Assembly: GCF_024868665.1 (NCBI RefSeq)
Contig: NC_079902.1
Location: forward strand, 11,746,550 to 11,810,549
From: Triplophysa rosa
Taxonomy: Eukaryota > Chordata > Actinopteri > Cypriniformes > Nemacheilidae
Direction: 5' to 3'
DNA length: 64,000 nt
Part shown: one piece after another, positions 1 to 10,643 of the stretch
Position numbering within the stretch: the first letter of the stretch is position 1
Layout: every line of letters starts with the position of its first letter
Notes under the pieces: model-generated
The model's input: the letters and a program-made list of their open reading frames with translations, nothing else
Databases searched by the model: none
What the model was told of the DNA's origin: nothing
Position numbers and translations under genes: made by a program

Positions 1-400
1 TTGGAGACAGCCCTCCCTTCTGCTGACCTCCGAAACAGACAAAGAGCTGCTCAGAGCTTCTGGGCTCTGCGTGCGGTCCAAGTAGAGGCGCAGTGCGCGT
101 ACTGGACACAACACGGAAAGGTTGGGTCTTCCTCCCCGGTGGGGAGCGCCTGCAGGTTCACCACCTGGTCTCTCGGGAGAGTGGTGGGAACTCTGGGCAC
201 GTAGCCGGGGCGGGGTCTCAAGATAACGTGAGAATCCCGGGCCCGAGTTCTAGGCAATCTGTGGACACGGAGGGTGCTTGTAGGTCCCCTACTCTCTTGG
301 AGGTGAGCGCCATCAGGAAAGCCGTCTTTATCAAGAGTGAGAAAGAGCGGCAACTCCGAGAGGCTCGAAGGGGGTGGGGCCTCTTGAGGCCCGCCACCTA
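1..400 (-). pseudogene. DIRS tyrosine recombinase fragment
   Basis: Minus-strand translation gives stretches such as MALTSKRVGDLQA, VILRPRPGYVP and RDQVVNLQALPTGEEDPT, then, in another frame, VRALRLYLDRTQS, which I recognise as the phage-integrase-like recombinase of fish DIRS elements. The frame changes near positions 110-230, so no intact protein is made. The catalytic C-terminal part lies beyond the left window edge. Confidence 0.75.
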
Positions 401-896
401 GGTCGCAAGAGGGTACGGAGCGCGGTTAAGGTGGTCACCCTCTCGCGCCCCTTAGGAACCTAATGACCAGGTCGTGCTGTACCAGAGGCTACCTAGCACT
501 TGGGTCATGATGAGTGGCCGTAGCGGCTACATACACTCCCAGTGTGGAGGGGGAGAGGTTACTCCCCCGTCTCTCTTGAGGAAGGGACAGCTCGTACCCG
601 ACCGAGCAACTCCGTGGGTCTTCTCGCCGAGAAGAGCACCAGGATGAGAAGAGGTGCCACCTATGGGCGTATAGCCGCCCAGTGGCCGAGGCCCTAGACT
701 GAGTGACGTCCCAACCAGACCGGGGGTGGGTCACTCAGGATCTCCTCGTCCCGTCCAGACATGGAGACCAGGTTCTGCCTGGGATGCCGTAACGTGCCCC
801 TTCCCCTGGGGAAGCAGTTCGCCAGGGGGAGTGGCCAGGGGGGAGTTGTTGTCAGAGCCTAAGCTCCAAGAACAAAGTCCTGGTTAGGCCAAGGGG

Positions 897-1128
897 CGTA
901 ATTAATTAATGAATTAATTCAATTATTTGTCAAGTATGGTGACCCATACCCGAAATGTGACTCTGCATTTAACCCATCCAGAGAGTAGTGAACACACGTA
1001 CAGCAGTGGGCAGCTATCATTGCAGTGCCCGGGGAGCAAGTAGGGGTCAGTCGTTACCCGCCGGCCCTGAGGATCGAACCGGCAACCTTCTGGTCACAAG
1101 TCTGACTCTCTAACCATTAGACCACGAC
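897..1128 (-). mobile_element. tRNA-derived SINE inserted in the DIRS element
   Basis: Read on the minus strand, the head is tRNA-like: an A-box-like GTGGTCTAATGGTTAGA and a B-box-like GGTTCGATCC spaced as in tRNA genes. A body with GGGTTAAATGCAGAG and TATGGGTCACCATACTTG follows, ending in an AT-rich TTAATTAA tail. This is a common teleost SINE structure with an internal Pol III promoter. It is not a functional tRNA gene because it runs straight into the SINE body. I do not assign a family name. Confidence 0.75.
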
Positions 1129-1399
1129 TGTAGTAACTAGTACCTGTAACTAGTACCACTTGATGCTACTCTTCCCTGGCCTTCCACAGGACCTGTGCAA
1201 TGAGGCTCACTGGGGGAAGGCGTACTTCCGCTTGTCCCGCGGCCAGCTGTGCGCAAGGGCATCCATGCCAAGGGTTGCCTCGGACAGGGAGTACCAAAGC
1301 GGACAAAGGGTGGAGTCCGGGGAGGCAACAGGACCACCTGTGCCTGGCCGAACTGCTCCCAAATGAGCCGGCTGTGCGGGGATGGGGTCGCCACTCTCC

Positions 1400-2640
1400 G
1401 TGAGGCGTCGACTGACGAGAGAGCGCAACGGCTGTCTGGTTCAGGACGCCTGGGATGTGTGGCTCACAGGGAACTGATCACCAGCTGACTACAGAGGAGG
1501 AGGCGCCGGGCGAGCCACAGCAGTTGAAATGCCAACGCAGGCGGGGGCCCATCCACCGCCCTGACACTGCGTGCCCGTTGCACACGGCACCCCAACCCTG
1601 CAGGGAGGCATACCTAAGGGGACCCCTGTCAAGAAGGTCATGGAGACCAGGGGGTTAGGGTGTGTCGGCAGAAAAAGCGTGATGACCATACGCCTGCTGC
1701 CGGTGTGCCATGCTCTCCAAGGAACCTGACTCTGTAGCCAGTGGAGCGGTCACATGTGCATCGACCCGAGGGGGACCCCCCCACCGAGGATGCCATGTAT
1801 CCCAGGAGCCTCTAAAAATGTTTCAGGGGGACCTATGACTGCCTGAAAGCTTCAGGCAGTTCGACACTGACTGGGCGCACTCTGAAGTCAGTCGCGCTGC
1901 TTCATGGGGACAGAGTCGAGTTCCATACCGAGAAAGAGGACGCTCTGCCCCGGGGAGAGCTTGCTCTTTTCTCAGTTGACCTGTAGCCCCAACCGATCTA
2001 GGTGCCGGAGCACCAGGTCCCTGTGTGTACACAACAGATCTCGAGAGTGCCAAGATGAGCCAGTCGTCGAGATAGTTTAGTACCCACCCACCTCCTTCCC
2101 TGAGGGGAGGACCCTGTATTGGGAGGACCCTGTACTGATTTGCCCGTATCCCTCGAACGCGAACCGTAGGAATGGCTGAAGTCGAGGGAGGATAGAGACA
2201 TGAAGTACGCGTCCTTCAGGTCGATTGCCATGAACCAGTCCTGACATCTGACGGATGTCAGGATGTGCTTCAGCGTGATGATCCTGAAAGGCAGCTATTG
2301 TCTAGGTGCCTGTTCAGAACACACAGACCCAAGATAGGGCGCATCCCCCCGCCTTTCTTCGGGACAATGAAGTACAGGCTGTAAAATCCATTGAACATCT
2401 TGGCTGGTGAGACGGGCTCGATCACTCCCTTCGCCAGAAGGGTGGCGACCTCAGCCCGAAGTATGGGAGCATCCTAGCCTCTGACTGAGGTATAACGGAT
2501 GCCCTGCAACTTGGCGGGCGTGAGGCGAACTGGATCACGTAGCCGAGACGGATTGTCTTCCCTAGCCAGCCTGACAGTCTGGGAAGCCCAGGCTCCCAGA
2601 AATGTAAGAGGTGGACTAAAGGTTCGATCTTTTTCATCAT
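1400..2640 (-). pseudogene. DIRS reverse transcriptase and RNase H remnant
   Basis: The reverse transcriptase begins near 2,640 and includes the WLGKTIRLGYVIQFA stretch, AIDLKDAYF near 2,200-2,230 and the catalytic YLDDW box near 2,070. A segment is deleted or scrambled between the DLKDAYF and YLDDW motifs: the strand copies TACAGGGTCCTCCC twice, which breaks the frame. An RNase H-like piece follows at about 1,500-1,740. No open frame covers the domain, so it is inactive. Confidence 0.8.
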
Positions 2641-4200
2641 CCTCCGGGGGGTGGTTTGATGGCTAGCAGTACGGATTCCTTGCCGGTGGAGGTCCCCCGG
2701 GGAGGAGATCGGCTCTGCTGCTTTTCCTGCCTGGCGACTGCGCAGCTCAACACACTGTTTGTCTGAGAGTGCTGAGGGCTGGTGTTTATACTTGACATTG
2801 CGTTTCGCCGTGACGCAACGTCGAGTTTGCCGTTCACCGTCGTGCAGAGGGTGGGATCGGCTGTGTTAACCCAGAGAGAGAGGAAACTCTCTTTTTGAGA
2901 GTAAGTGGGCGCTAGCCCCCCGGAGGGGGCCAGCAGATGGAGATACGGGGCAGGATCCGTCCCTATCCGATTTCCCAGCGATGGCTGGGGTCGGGCCCAA
3001 TGGTAGCCTCGATCCCCCTGAGGTCTTCCCATGAGGGCCGCTTCGACGCGGCTGCTAATGGGGCGATGGTCTCCTCTTCGCTGTCTCCTCCAGGGGGGGG
3101 CGCCTGAGTGGGGGGGACCAGGGCTGCTGGGAAGCAGATGGTGCACGGGATTCGACGGCCGAGGTGGCTGAGTCGCGGCACAGAGGACTGCTTCTTTACT
3201 GTCGAGCGGGTCTCGCGCTCCCCGACAGGCGGGGGGTGAGCGGGGCTCGACAGTAACACCAACCAGCCCCCGCTTGCGAGACGGGTGCGTCGAGAAAGCG
3301 GACCTTCCCGGCGTTACTCGTCTGCGCAAGGATCGGCCAGAGGAGTTTCTCATGGACCACAAGTGTGGACATCGTCCGACCCAGGGCCCGCGTGGTCACC
3401 TTGGTCGCCCGTAGAGCGAGGTCGGTGGCGGCGCGGAGTTCCTGCATAAGCGCTGGGTCGGTCTTACCCTCGTGGAGCTCTCTCAACGCCTTGGCCTGGC
3501 AGGAGCCATAGCGTGGAGAGAGGAGGCAGCTTGGTCCGCCGCAATGTAAGCTCTCGACACCAGAGATGCCGAGACACCACATGCTTTGGACGGGAGTCTA
3601 GGTCGAGCCCTCCCAAGTGGCCGCCACCTACGGGCACGAGTGCACCGCGGCGGCATACTCCACCTGGGGGACATCGACGTATCCTCTAGCTGTCTCAACC
3701 TCGAGGGAAGAGAGGGTGACAGAACTTTGTTTGACGTGAAACGTGCCGGAAGGGGCGTTCCAGGTCTTGCAAAGTTCCTCATGCACTTCCGGTAAACACG
3801 GCACTGGGGGCGGGCGCGGCTTGGAGCCGCGCTCAAACCCGAGGCGCCATGTAGCCAGCCGCGAACGCCGGGAGAGGCAGTGCGGGCACTGCAACCCAAC
3901 ACTCACGGCGGCCCGGGAAAGCATGGCCGACATCTCGACATCCGCTTTTTCCTGGGCTCAACCCCCCGAGGGAGGGAGCCCGAAGAATCGTCGGAGTCGG
4001 ATGGCAGTACGTCACCCCCCGATGCTGCAAGAGACCTCTCATCATCACGCATCGTGTCCGAATACGTGATTGAGGAATAAGACGGCGGACCGTCTTTTTG
4101 GGGAACGGTCAGACGAGCGAAACGAGGTGTGAACGGTCCGTGAGCCGTGGCTGGCGGATTATCGCTCACAGTAATCCTCATATCACCCTCGCTGCTTGCC
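2640..4200 (-). pseudogene. DIRS gag-like region, frameshifted
   Basis: Overlapping minus-strand frames (3,196-3,582, 2,637-3,362, 3,483-3,902) each carry part of one protein. The best conserved part includes KALRELHEGKTDPALMQEL and ATDLALRATKVTTRALG, a stretch typical of fish DIRS gag proteins. The downstream part is rich in proline, arginine and serine. The continuation jumps frame near 3,260 and 3,500. In family terms this would be the nucleic-acid-binding capsid-like protein; here it is a pseudogene. Confidence 0.65.
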
Positions 4201-4639
4201 ATAGCGGACGGCAGGGCCGTAGTCCTGCCGCCACGGAACGGGGAGCAAACGAGGTGGTGGCTGAGTCCCGTGGGAACACAGCCACCTGTGACGCAACGTC
4301 TGAATCGTCACCGCCCGCAGTGCGGGCAGGACGTATCCACAACGTCTGCCCCAGCGTACTGGAAGCAGGCATTGTGTCCGTCCCCCTCCTCGATGAGTGT
4401 GTTGCACCCATGAGAACAGCGGGACAAGCCACGCTGGAGAAATTTGCTCTTTTAGAAAAGGAAATTTGCTCGAACACCTCCGGAACTGCCGAGACGCCCC
4501 GGGGAGAGTCACTGCAGGAAGGGACCGTCCGCTGTACCACGTCGAAGATTCCAGCAGCAAAATGATCACCAAACTCTGGTGGCTCTGAAGAACAAAAGAT
4601 GAATGAATGAGCACGCCGGCTTCCCTCTTATACCCGGAC

Positions 4640-4788
4640 ATCCGGGGAGGAGTCCGGCATGCAAATTTCATTCGCCAATTTTCATTGGCCTTTTCTAAAT
4701 ACTCAGAAGACGATAGGTTCTCAAGACAAACCCCATTCTGTCGGTTCAACACAACGTCGAGAGACCGACGTTGAAAGGGAAAGGGAAC
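4640..4788 (-). repeat. DIRS terminal repeat (outer end of copy 1)
   Basis: The end contains GTCGAGAGACCGACGTTG and a purine-rich GAAAGGGAAAGGGAAC edge. The same sequence with small changes ends the second DIRS copy at 9,363-9,404, which fixes the boundary. Both copies also share the TATACCCGG(A/T)(C/T)ATCCGGGG segment just inside. Confidence 0.7.
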
Positions 4789-4957
4789 ACATATTTTATT
4801 ATATCTGGTTCAGGTCTTTTATATGTGCTGGGATGCACCAAATGTTCAGCAACTGAAATTATTCGGCCAAAAATAGCAAAAAAAGTTTGATGCGATCAAG
4901 CAGCAGCCAGTGCGGAGAGAGACGCGCACGCTTTATTAATGCAGCAAACATGTCGAC

Positions 4958-5276
4958 TGTCACGCCCTGTTGCTGGCGCCTTGGTTCGCCACATGAGGGC
5001 GCCATGCTATTCTGTGTTCTGTCTGTGTTTTGTAAGGACTCCAGTTCCCAACATGCTTTGTCTCGTTATCATGTATTGGTTTCACCTGTGTCTCATTACC
5101 TGTTTGTCCCTTGATCTGTGTATATATAACCCTGTGTTTCAGTTGTCATTTGTCAGTCGTTGTTTCAAAGAGTCCTTTGGTTTTCTTTGTTACTTTTTTA
5201 CTTGTTCTTGTATTGTTATTATTAAAAAATACTGCACGTGGATCCGCTCCTTGTTTTCCCTCTGCTCAACGTGACA
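4958..5276 (+). repeat. 5' LTR of the small LTR element
   Basis: The LTR is bounded by TG...CA ends. A TATA-like TGTATATATAACC at about 5,118-5,130 is a plausible U3 promoter. Its first 110 bp match 6,484-6,593 closely. Confidence 0.75.
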
Positions 5277-5292
5277 GAACGACTGACCTCTT

Positions 5293-5769
5293 ATGGATCC
5301 AGCAGTTCATTTGGCCCGCCTTCACCAAGGTAATAATTCCCTCGAGGACCATATACAGACTTTGCAGGACATTGCCCATTTATCTCAATACCTGGACTGT
5401 ATTCTCATATAACTGTTTTTGGACAATTTAAATGATCATTACAAACACCGCATCTCCCGTTGTGGTCCTCGAGGGTCCATTGCTCAATTTATGGACTATG
5501 CTTTGCTGTCGTGTGGGTCTCCCTTTACCATTGGGGAGGTGAAGGAGGCTACCCCTAAACATTTTTTGGGAGGGGGCAGTTGGCCTCAGACTCCACTGGC
5601 CAATGGGCCAGACCATCATGGCCGCCAATCCAGAGTGAACTTGCAAGATGCCCGCCAATCCAGACTCCACTCGCAAGATGGCCACTTCAATAGAATCTGC
5701 TGCCAAGAGGGTCTCCAGCCCAGAACTTCCAGTCTCCATGGTCCCAAGTCCGGTGGTGTCCGTTCCTGA
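5293..5769 (+). pseudogene. gag-like ORF of the LTR element, with in-frame stop
   Basis: An ATG 16 bp after the LTR opens a frame beginning MDPAVHLARLHQ, which resembles the gag-like first frame of fish LTR elements. A TAA near 5,410 interrupts it, and the same frame continues with DHYKHRISRCGPRGSIAQF to 5,769. A segment at 5,620-5,700 contains three short direct repeats of GCCAATCCAGA-type sequence. I infer a dead gag; no zinc knuckle is visible. Confidence 0.55.
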
Positions 5770-5872
5770 GGAGTTGTCCTTGGAATCAGCTCTGTCAGTT
5801 GTGGCTGCTGCTCTGCTCTGTGTCTGAGCTGTGCGCTGCTCGTCCGCACCGGTGGCTGCTTCCGAACCTTCT

Positions 5873-6169
5873 GAGTTCCCTGCATTGTCCAGGATGAACG
5901 CTTCTGAGTTCCCTGCCTCGTCCAGGGTGGACGCTTTTGAGTTCCCTGCCTCGTCCAGGATGGACGCTTCGGAGTTTCCTGCCTCGTCCAGGGTGGACGC
6001 TTTTGAGTTCCCTGCCTCGTCCAGGATGGACGTTTCTGAGTTCCCTGCCTCGTCCAGGGTGGACGCTTTTGAGTTCCCTGCCTCGTCCAGGGTGGACGCT
6101 TTTGAGTTCCCTGCCTCATCCAGGATGGACGCTTCTGAGTTCCCTGCCTCGTCCAGGATGGACGCTTCT
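5873..6169 (+). repeat. 33-bp minisatellite, nine copies, open in frame
   Basis: Nine units of 33 bp starting GAGTTCCCTGCCTCGTCCAG run without any length change and alternate mainly between ATGGACGCTTCT and GTGGACGCTTTT endings. Because 33 is a multiple of three, the units read as an 11-residue repeat (EFPASSRVDAF / EFPASSRMDAS) in one plus frame. They also leave other frames on both strands open, which explains long spurious ORFs here. Confidence 0.9.
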
Positions 6170-6483
6170 GAGTTCCCTGCAGCCCGACCAGCGCCTCCAT
6201 GCATTCTGCCCCTGCCAGCGCCTCCGTGGCTTCCAGCCGCCAGGCCTTCATGGCTTCCAGCTCTGCCAGGCCCCCGTGGCTTCCAGCTCTGCCCTGGACT
6301 ACGCCTCCTGCTCCGCCTGCATTCCGCCCTGACCACGTCCCAGGTCCGCCTCTGCACCACGATCTGGCCCGCTTCCCCTTCATGGACCTGGCCCCATCCC
6401 GCCCCCGGTTCCGCCTCCACTTCACGCCCTCCTGGATTTGTTATTTTTGGGGGCGTCTGGAATCCGCCTTAAGGGGGGGGCTA

Positions 6484-6597
6484 TGTCAGCCCTGTTGCTG
6501 GCCCTTGGTTCGCCACCTGAGGGTGCCATGCATTCTGTGTTCTGTCTGTGTTTTGTAAGGACTCCAGTTCCCATCATGCTTTGTCTCATTGGCCAGA
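6484..6597 (+). repeat. 3' LTR remnant of the small LTR element
   Basis: The start TGTCAGCCCTGTTGCTGGC and the following CCATGCATTCTGTGTTCTG match the 5' LTR. Similarity stops at about 6,597, where unrelated repeat sequence begins, so the LTR is truncated. Confidence 0.75.
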
Positions 6598-7320
6598 CCT
6601 GATGGTAGAGCGGAGAATGGGAAGGGCGACCTACAAGAGCTGAGATGATAGAGCTGGATAAAGAAGGACGCGGTCACCTGACACGTCTTCACCACAAATT
6701 TCAAATGCTATTAGATTATTAATGATAATCTTAAAACTATATTTATCTTATTATAAGTTTATTTATTTTTATTTAGCCTTGTTGTGCAAGCTCTTGGAGC
6801 TTGTGCAGAGGCAGCAGCTTTTGCCAGAGGGGAACTGGAATCCCCTGGTTGGGCCTGGGTTCTCCTGAGGTTTTTTTTTCTCGATTAGAGTTTTGGGTTC
6901 CTCGCCACCGTTTGCATACTGTTTTTTGCACTATTTGCCTGGCCGGGGGGGCTGCTTTAGAATTTTAAAGTTTTACTTAATTAATATTGCATATAGGAAT
7001 TTATAGTCTGTTATATTTGACCTGTGCTTCTCTCTCCTTTATCTTAAATGTGTGCTCTCACTGTGTTTGCGTACTTGTTGTGTGCTACTGTGTGTGCGTC
7101 CGTGTGTGTGTGTGTGTTTATGTCTATGTGTGTTAGTACTGTGCATATTGTGTGTGTGGAGTGTTTTGTATGTGGGTATGTCTGTCTTCTGTGTTTTCAC
7201 CTTTTTCTTGTTTTTACAGGTACAACTTTAATTGTTTTGCTTATAGTCAATATGTCTCATGTACAGCTGCTTTGTAACAATGAAAATTGTAAAAAGCGCT
7301 ATATAAATAAAGTTATATGA
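6598..7320 (+). repeat. LINE-like 3' end fragment with internal filler
   Basis: The stretch ends with AAAAAGCGCTATATAAATAAAG, the 3' tail seen again at about 16,400 and, slightly changed, at 8,215 and 15,757. The segment 7,110-7,315 is nearly the same as 16,231-16,420. Upstream, at 6,850-6,910, a GGTTCTCCTGAGGTTTTTTTT piece matches the family at 8,060 and 15,510. No coding capacity is seen. Confidence 0.55.
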
Positions 7321-7750
7321 GGATAAAAATTTACAAGCTGATATTTGATGATAAACATTTATGTTTAAAGCGGCCCTAACACACGCGGTTTCTGCCAATC
7401 TCATATTAATCTTGAGTACCTATAGAGTAGTATTGCATACTTCGTATCTTCGAAGAGTATTTAGTTTGATCACATTATAAAAGATAGATACAGCTGTACG
7501 ATTTTTCCGAAAGCATAGGCGCGTGCGGGGGGAGGGGTAGGCTGAACTAAAGCACGCACCCATTGCCAAAAAACACAGACATCAGTTTCACTCACCGCAT
7601 GCGGTTCATGTCCGGCATCTTTTAGCGCTGAGACGGCTCCATATATCAGTTTCAAACCATCTCCAAATCCAGCGTTATATCCACCATGTATATAACATTC
7701 ATCACCCAAATGCAGTGAACAAACAAACACCGGAACTTCGCGAACGTATG

Positions 7751-7781
<31 letters not shown>

Positions 7782-7974
7782 GCACACAAGTGAATGTGAC
7801 GTCTGAGCATGCTCCTTCTCCTGCACTCCTTGCTGCCGCATGCTTTTCCGGGAGAATTGTCCAATAAGGGACTAAGAAAAATTGTTACGAAACAGTTTTA
7901 TATGTTCGAAAAAAACTTTCCGAAACCTGTATGATCGCTGGGGGAGTGTATCGAGCACAGAAATACTAATATGT
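7321..7974. repeat. Unclassified repeat stretch containing a (CT)n microsatellite
   Basis: A run of CT dinucleotides lies at 7,751-7,780. The flanking sequence looks like a dispersed teleost repeat read on the minus strand, but I cannot name it and see no gene. Minus-strand ORFs across the CT run encode only RE-type low-complexity peptide. Confidence 0.5.
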
Positions 7975-8250
7975 TCTTCGTGGACGTTGCTCGGTGGCTT
8001 TGGTCGGGGTCACTGAGTGCAGCTATGACACGTCAGAGGAGATCTGGCCCTCCCGGCTGAGCCTGGTTTCTCCCGAGGTTTTTTATCTCCATTATTCATC
8101 ATTGGAGTTTGGGTTCCTCGCCAAAGCAGAGCAGTGCAGTGTTGGCTGTGTTTTACCTTTCTGTGTTTTTCTTATTTGCTCCTGTAAAGCTGCTTTGGAA
8201 CAATGCACATTGTGAAAAGCGCTATATAAATAAAATTGAATTGAAATACT
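7975..8250 (+). repeat. Retroposon 3' end, family shared with 15,412-15,795
   Basis: From TTCTTCGTGGACGTTGCTCG to the TTGAATTGAA tail this is almost the same as 15,412-15,795, apart from a 90-bp insertion in the latter. The end has GCTGCTTTGGAACAATGCAC, the AAAGCGCTATATAAATAAA motif and a short (TTGAA)n tail, as in fish non-LTR elements. No ORF belongs to it. Confidence 0.65.
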
Positions 8251-8409
8251 ACGTAATACGCCCAACTCGTTTTTTGACAACTATCAATTTTGGTTTAGAA
8301 TATTTAAGTAAATAACAAGAACAGGGTTATTGTGATATCAGGTTAAGTTAGCAATGACAGTGATAAGTAACGGTAATAAAATACACTAATATTAAAACAA
8401 AGTGCAAGT

Positions 8410-9404
8410 GCAGGATGGCCATGGCGTACAGAGCAGAGGTAGCTTGGCCCGTGGCAGTGTAAGCCCTCGACACCAGAGATGTCGAAAGCTTACCTGCCTT
8501 GGGCGGGAGGCAGAGTCGACCTCCCCAGGTGGCCGCCGTCTGCGAGCATAAAGCACCGCGACTGCACGTCGACGTAGCCCCTAGCTGCCCCCTCGAGGGA
8601 AGTAAGGACAACAAAGCTAGTTTGACGGGAACGTGCTGAGAGGGGGGCGTTGCAGGTCTTACTAAGCTTCCTCATGCACTTCCGGGAAAAAAATGGTACT
8701 GGGGCCGAGCGCGGCTTGGAGTCGCACTCAGACCCGAGGCACCAAATTTCCACCAGCGAGCGCTGGGGAATGCGGTGCGGTGCACTGTCGCTGCTCGGTG
8801 TGGTGCACCCTTGCTGCTCAGCATGGTGGACGGCAGGGCCGAAGCCGCAGCTATCACGGGACGGGAAGCAGACGAGGTGGTGGCTAGGTCCATAAGAACA
8901 CAGCCACCCGTGACCGCAACGTCTGGATCGTCATCCGCCCGCAGTGCGGGCAGGACGTATCCCCGAACGTTGCCTCGGTGTGCCGAAGCACTTGAGGCAG
9001 ACATCGTGTCCATCCCCCTCCTCTATGAGAGTGTGGCACCCATGTGTACAGCGGGACATGCCACGCTGGAGAAATTTGGTCTTTTAGAAAATAAACACCT
9101 CTGGAACTGCCGAGACGCCCAGGGGAAGTCACTGCCGAGGAACAATCCGCTGCATCACGTCGTAAGAATCCGGCAATTTGAGTGAGTCTTGTCATCAGAT
9201 GCGAAGGCTCCGAAGAACAAAAGGTGAATGAATGCAGCACGCCGTCTCCCTTTTATACCCGGATATCCGGGGCGGAGTCCGGCATGCAAATTTCATTCGC
9301 CAATTCCATTGGCCTTTTCAAAATTAGTCAGAAGAGGATAGGTTCTCAAGTCAAACCCCATCTGTCGGTTCGACACAATGTCGAGAGACCGACAGAAAGG
9401 GAAC
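8410..9404 (-). mobile_element. DIRS copy 2, truncated fragment (terminal repeat plus start of gag region)
   Basis: The sequence parallels 3,510-4,788 of copy 1: the same CACCAGAGATG(T/C)CGA segment, the GGCGGAGTCCGGCATGCAAATTTC-type leader and the GTCGAGAGACCGACAG terminal repeat ending in AAAGGGAAC at 9,404. Several hundred bases present in copy 1 are missing. Only the gag start and the outer terminal repeat remain, so it is a dead fragment. Confidence 0.8.
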
Positions 9405-10086
9405 TATACAATAATTAAGACTCATTTAAAATAACTATCCATTAACTACTCACTAGTAGTTGCAAAAAATAATTTTGCCAGTAAACAGCGTATTAAAAAT
9501 AACTGTTTGGTATTAGGATTAATTATATGAATAGTTTTTAATTAATTTGAACAAATTCTTTTGGAAATTTCGTAGAATTCTCCATACTGTGATATTTTTA
9601 TTTATATTTATTCAAAACAAATCAATCTATTGTGCTTTTCAACAAAAATAGTAAAAAATAATCCCCCTCTTAATCACTGTATTGTCACTAACGTTTCTGT
9701 GCTAAAATTGAAAGTTTTATAGTCAATTAATCATTATAGTATTGTAACCACAAATAATGCACTTTAAGAGGGAGGGGCATGAACATGACGTCCCTGTATG
9801 CTGAAGTCACAGCTGCAGCTTGTTCAGATTGAATGCTGCTAAAACGCTAAACCACATCTATCAATTTACTTTATTGATATATTCAACATGAAATCTCTGG
9901 TGTCTTTATAGTATGAATTATTTATACAGACAGATGAAAGCTACAGAAAAGAGAAGCAAACAAGGCACTGTGATTTACAGAAACAACTGGAAGCTAATAA
10001 CCGAAACCTGGATTTACAGTTATCATTTTGTATCAGATATGTTAAATTTTGCGATAAAACCATACCCAGTTTTATATATTGCATTG
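9405..10086. other. AT-rich stretch without recognisable gene
   Basis: I see no coding frame, RNA gene or clear transposon end here. The sequence is AT-rich with short TAATTAAT-type runs. Positions 9,760-10,080 are less AT-biased but contain only short frames. Confidence 0.5.
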
Positions 10087-10091
10087 ACTAC

Positions 10092-10632
10092 TGTCAGGAC
10101 CCGGCTATGAACTCGGGTCTCCGGTGTGAGAAACAGGTGACTTTTTTACTGCACCACAAGGGATGATAGGACCCAGAAGATGAGGCAAAGTCAGTGTGCA
10201 GGAGATATCGTTTCTTTAATAAATGCAAAAAGTACTCCAGGCAAAAATAAATGTCCACAATGCAAAAAATAGAATCCAACATAAAACAATAATCCCAAAG
10301 AACCAACCGTAATCCACAAAATCCAAAAAAAGGGTAAATCCAGAAGGTGAGTAATCCAGCAAAGGACCTCAAAGACAAAAATCTCGGACAAAGAAATATT
10401 TAACTTTCAAAAGAGTTCACTCGGGGAAACTAAAGCTCGAGCACACAATGCGATAGGGTACCAACATTCAAACAATGAGCAACAAGTGAAGGGAAACTAA
10501 GGGTTTAAATACACAGTGGGAAGGAGGCACAGGTGCAAATGATAATGAGCAAGAGAGAAACGGAAACTGAAAATAAAGTCCAATATCGACACCTAGTGAA
10601 AAAAACGGGGAAACGCCGGCTGAATCCTGACA
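10092..10632 (-). repeat. Downstream (3') LTR of the Gypsy element, full length
   Basis: The 541-bp LTR runs TGTCAGGATTC...GGGTCCTGACA on the minus strand. It is preceded by a short GATGGGGGATTC polypurine-like tract at about 10,633-10,644. Its first 105 bp match 14,481-14,585. Confidence 0.88.
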
Positions 10633-10643
10633 GAATCCCCCAT

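Larger units (their letters stand above)
1..4788 (-). mobile_element. DIRS-type retrotransposon copy 1 (tyrosine-recombinase retroelement), partial and decayed
   Basis: On the minus strand the order is terminal repeat (about 4,640-4,788), gag-like region, reverse transcriptase, RNase H-like region and tyrosine recombinase, which is the DIRS order; the element runs off the left edge. All coding parts are broken by frameshifts and stops. The reverse transcriptase shows the DIRS-style AIDLKDAYF motif and, downstream, YLDDWLILA. DIRS elements integrate with a tyrosine recombinase instead of a DDE integrase. GC content is clearly higher than in the flanks. A SINE has inserted at about 897-1,128. 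Confidence 0.85.
4958..6597 (+). mobile_element. Small LTR retroelement with gag-like frame and 33-bp coding minisatellite
   Basis: A 319-bp left LTR starts TGTCACGCC and ends GTGACA. Internal sequence follows to a G-rich polypurine tract at about 6,473-6,480. A second, truncated LTR (TGTCAGCCCTGTTGCTGGC) starts at 6,484 and loses similarity near 6,597. No protease, reverse transcriptase or integrase is present, so it must have been mobilised in trans. The truncated right LTR means no target duplication can be tested. Confidence 0.75.

Noticed and set aside
1050..1128. Functional tRNA gene
   Set aside because: The tRNA-like head runs directly into a SINE body and tail.
4098..4752. Plus- and minus-strand ORFs of 150-190 codons near the DIRS end
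   Set aside because: They overlap the terminal repeat and leader of the DIRS element; the GC-rich sequence keeps frames open by chance.
5428..6425. Long minus-strand ORFs of 330 and 269 codons
   Set aside because: They exist because the 33-bp minisatellite keeps several frames open; the LTR element's own direction is plus.
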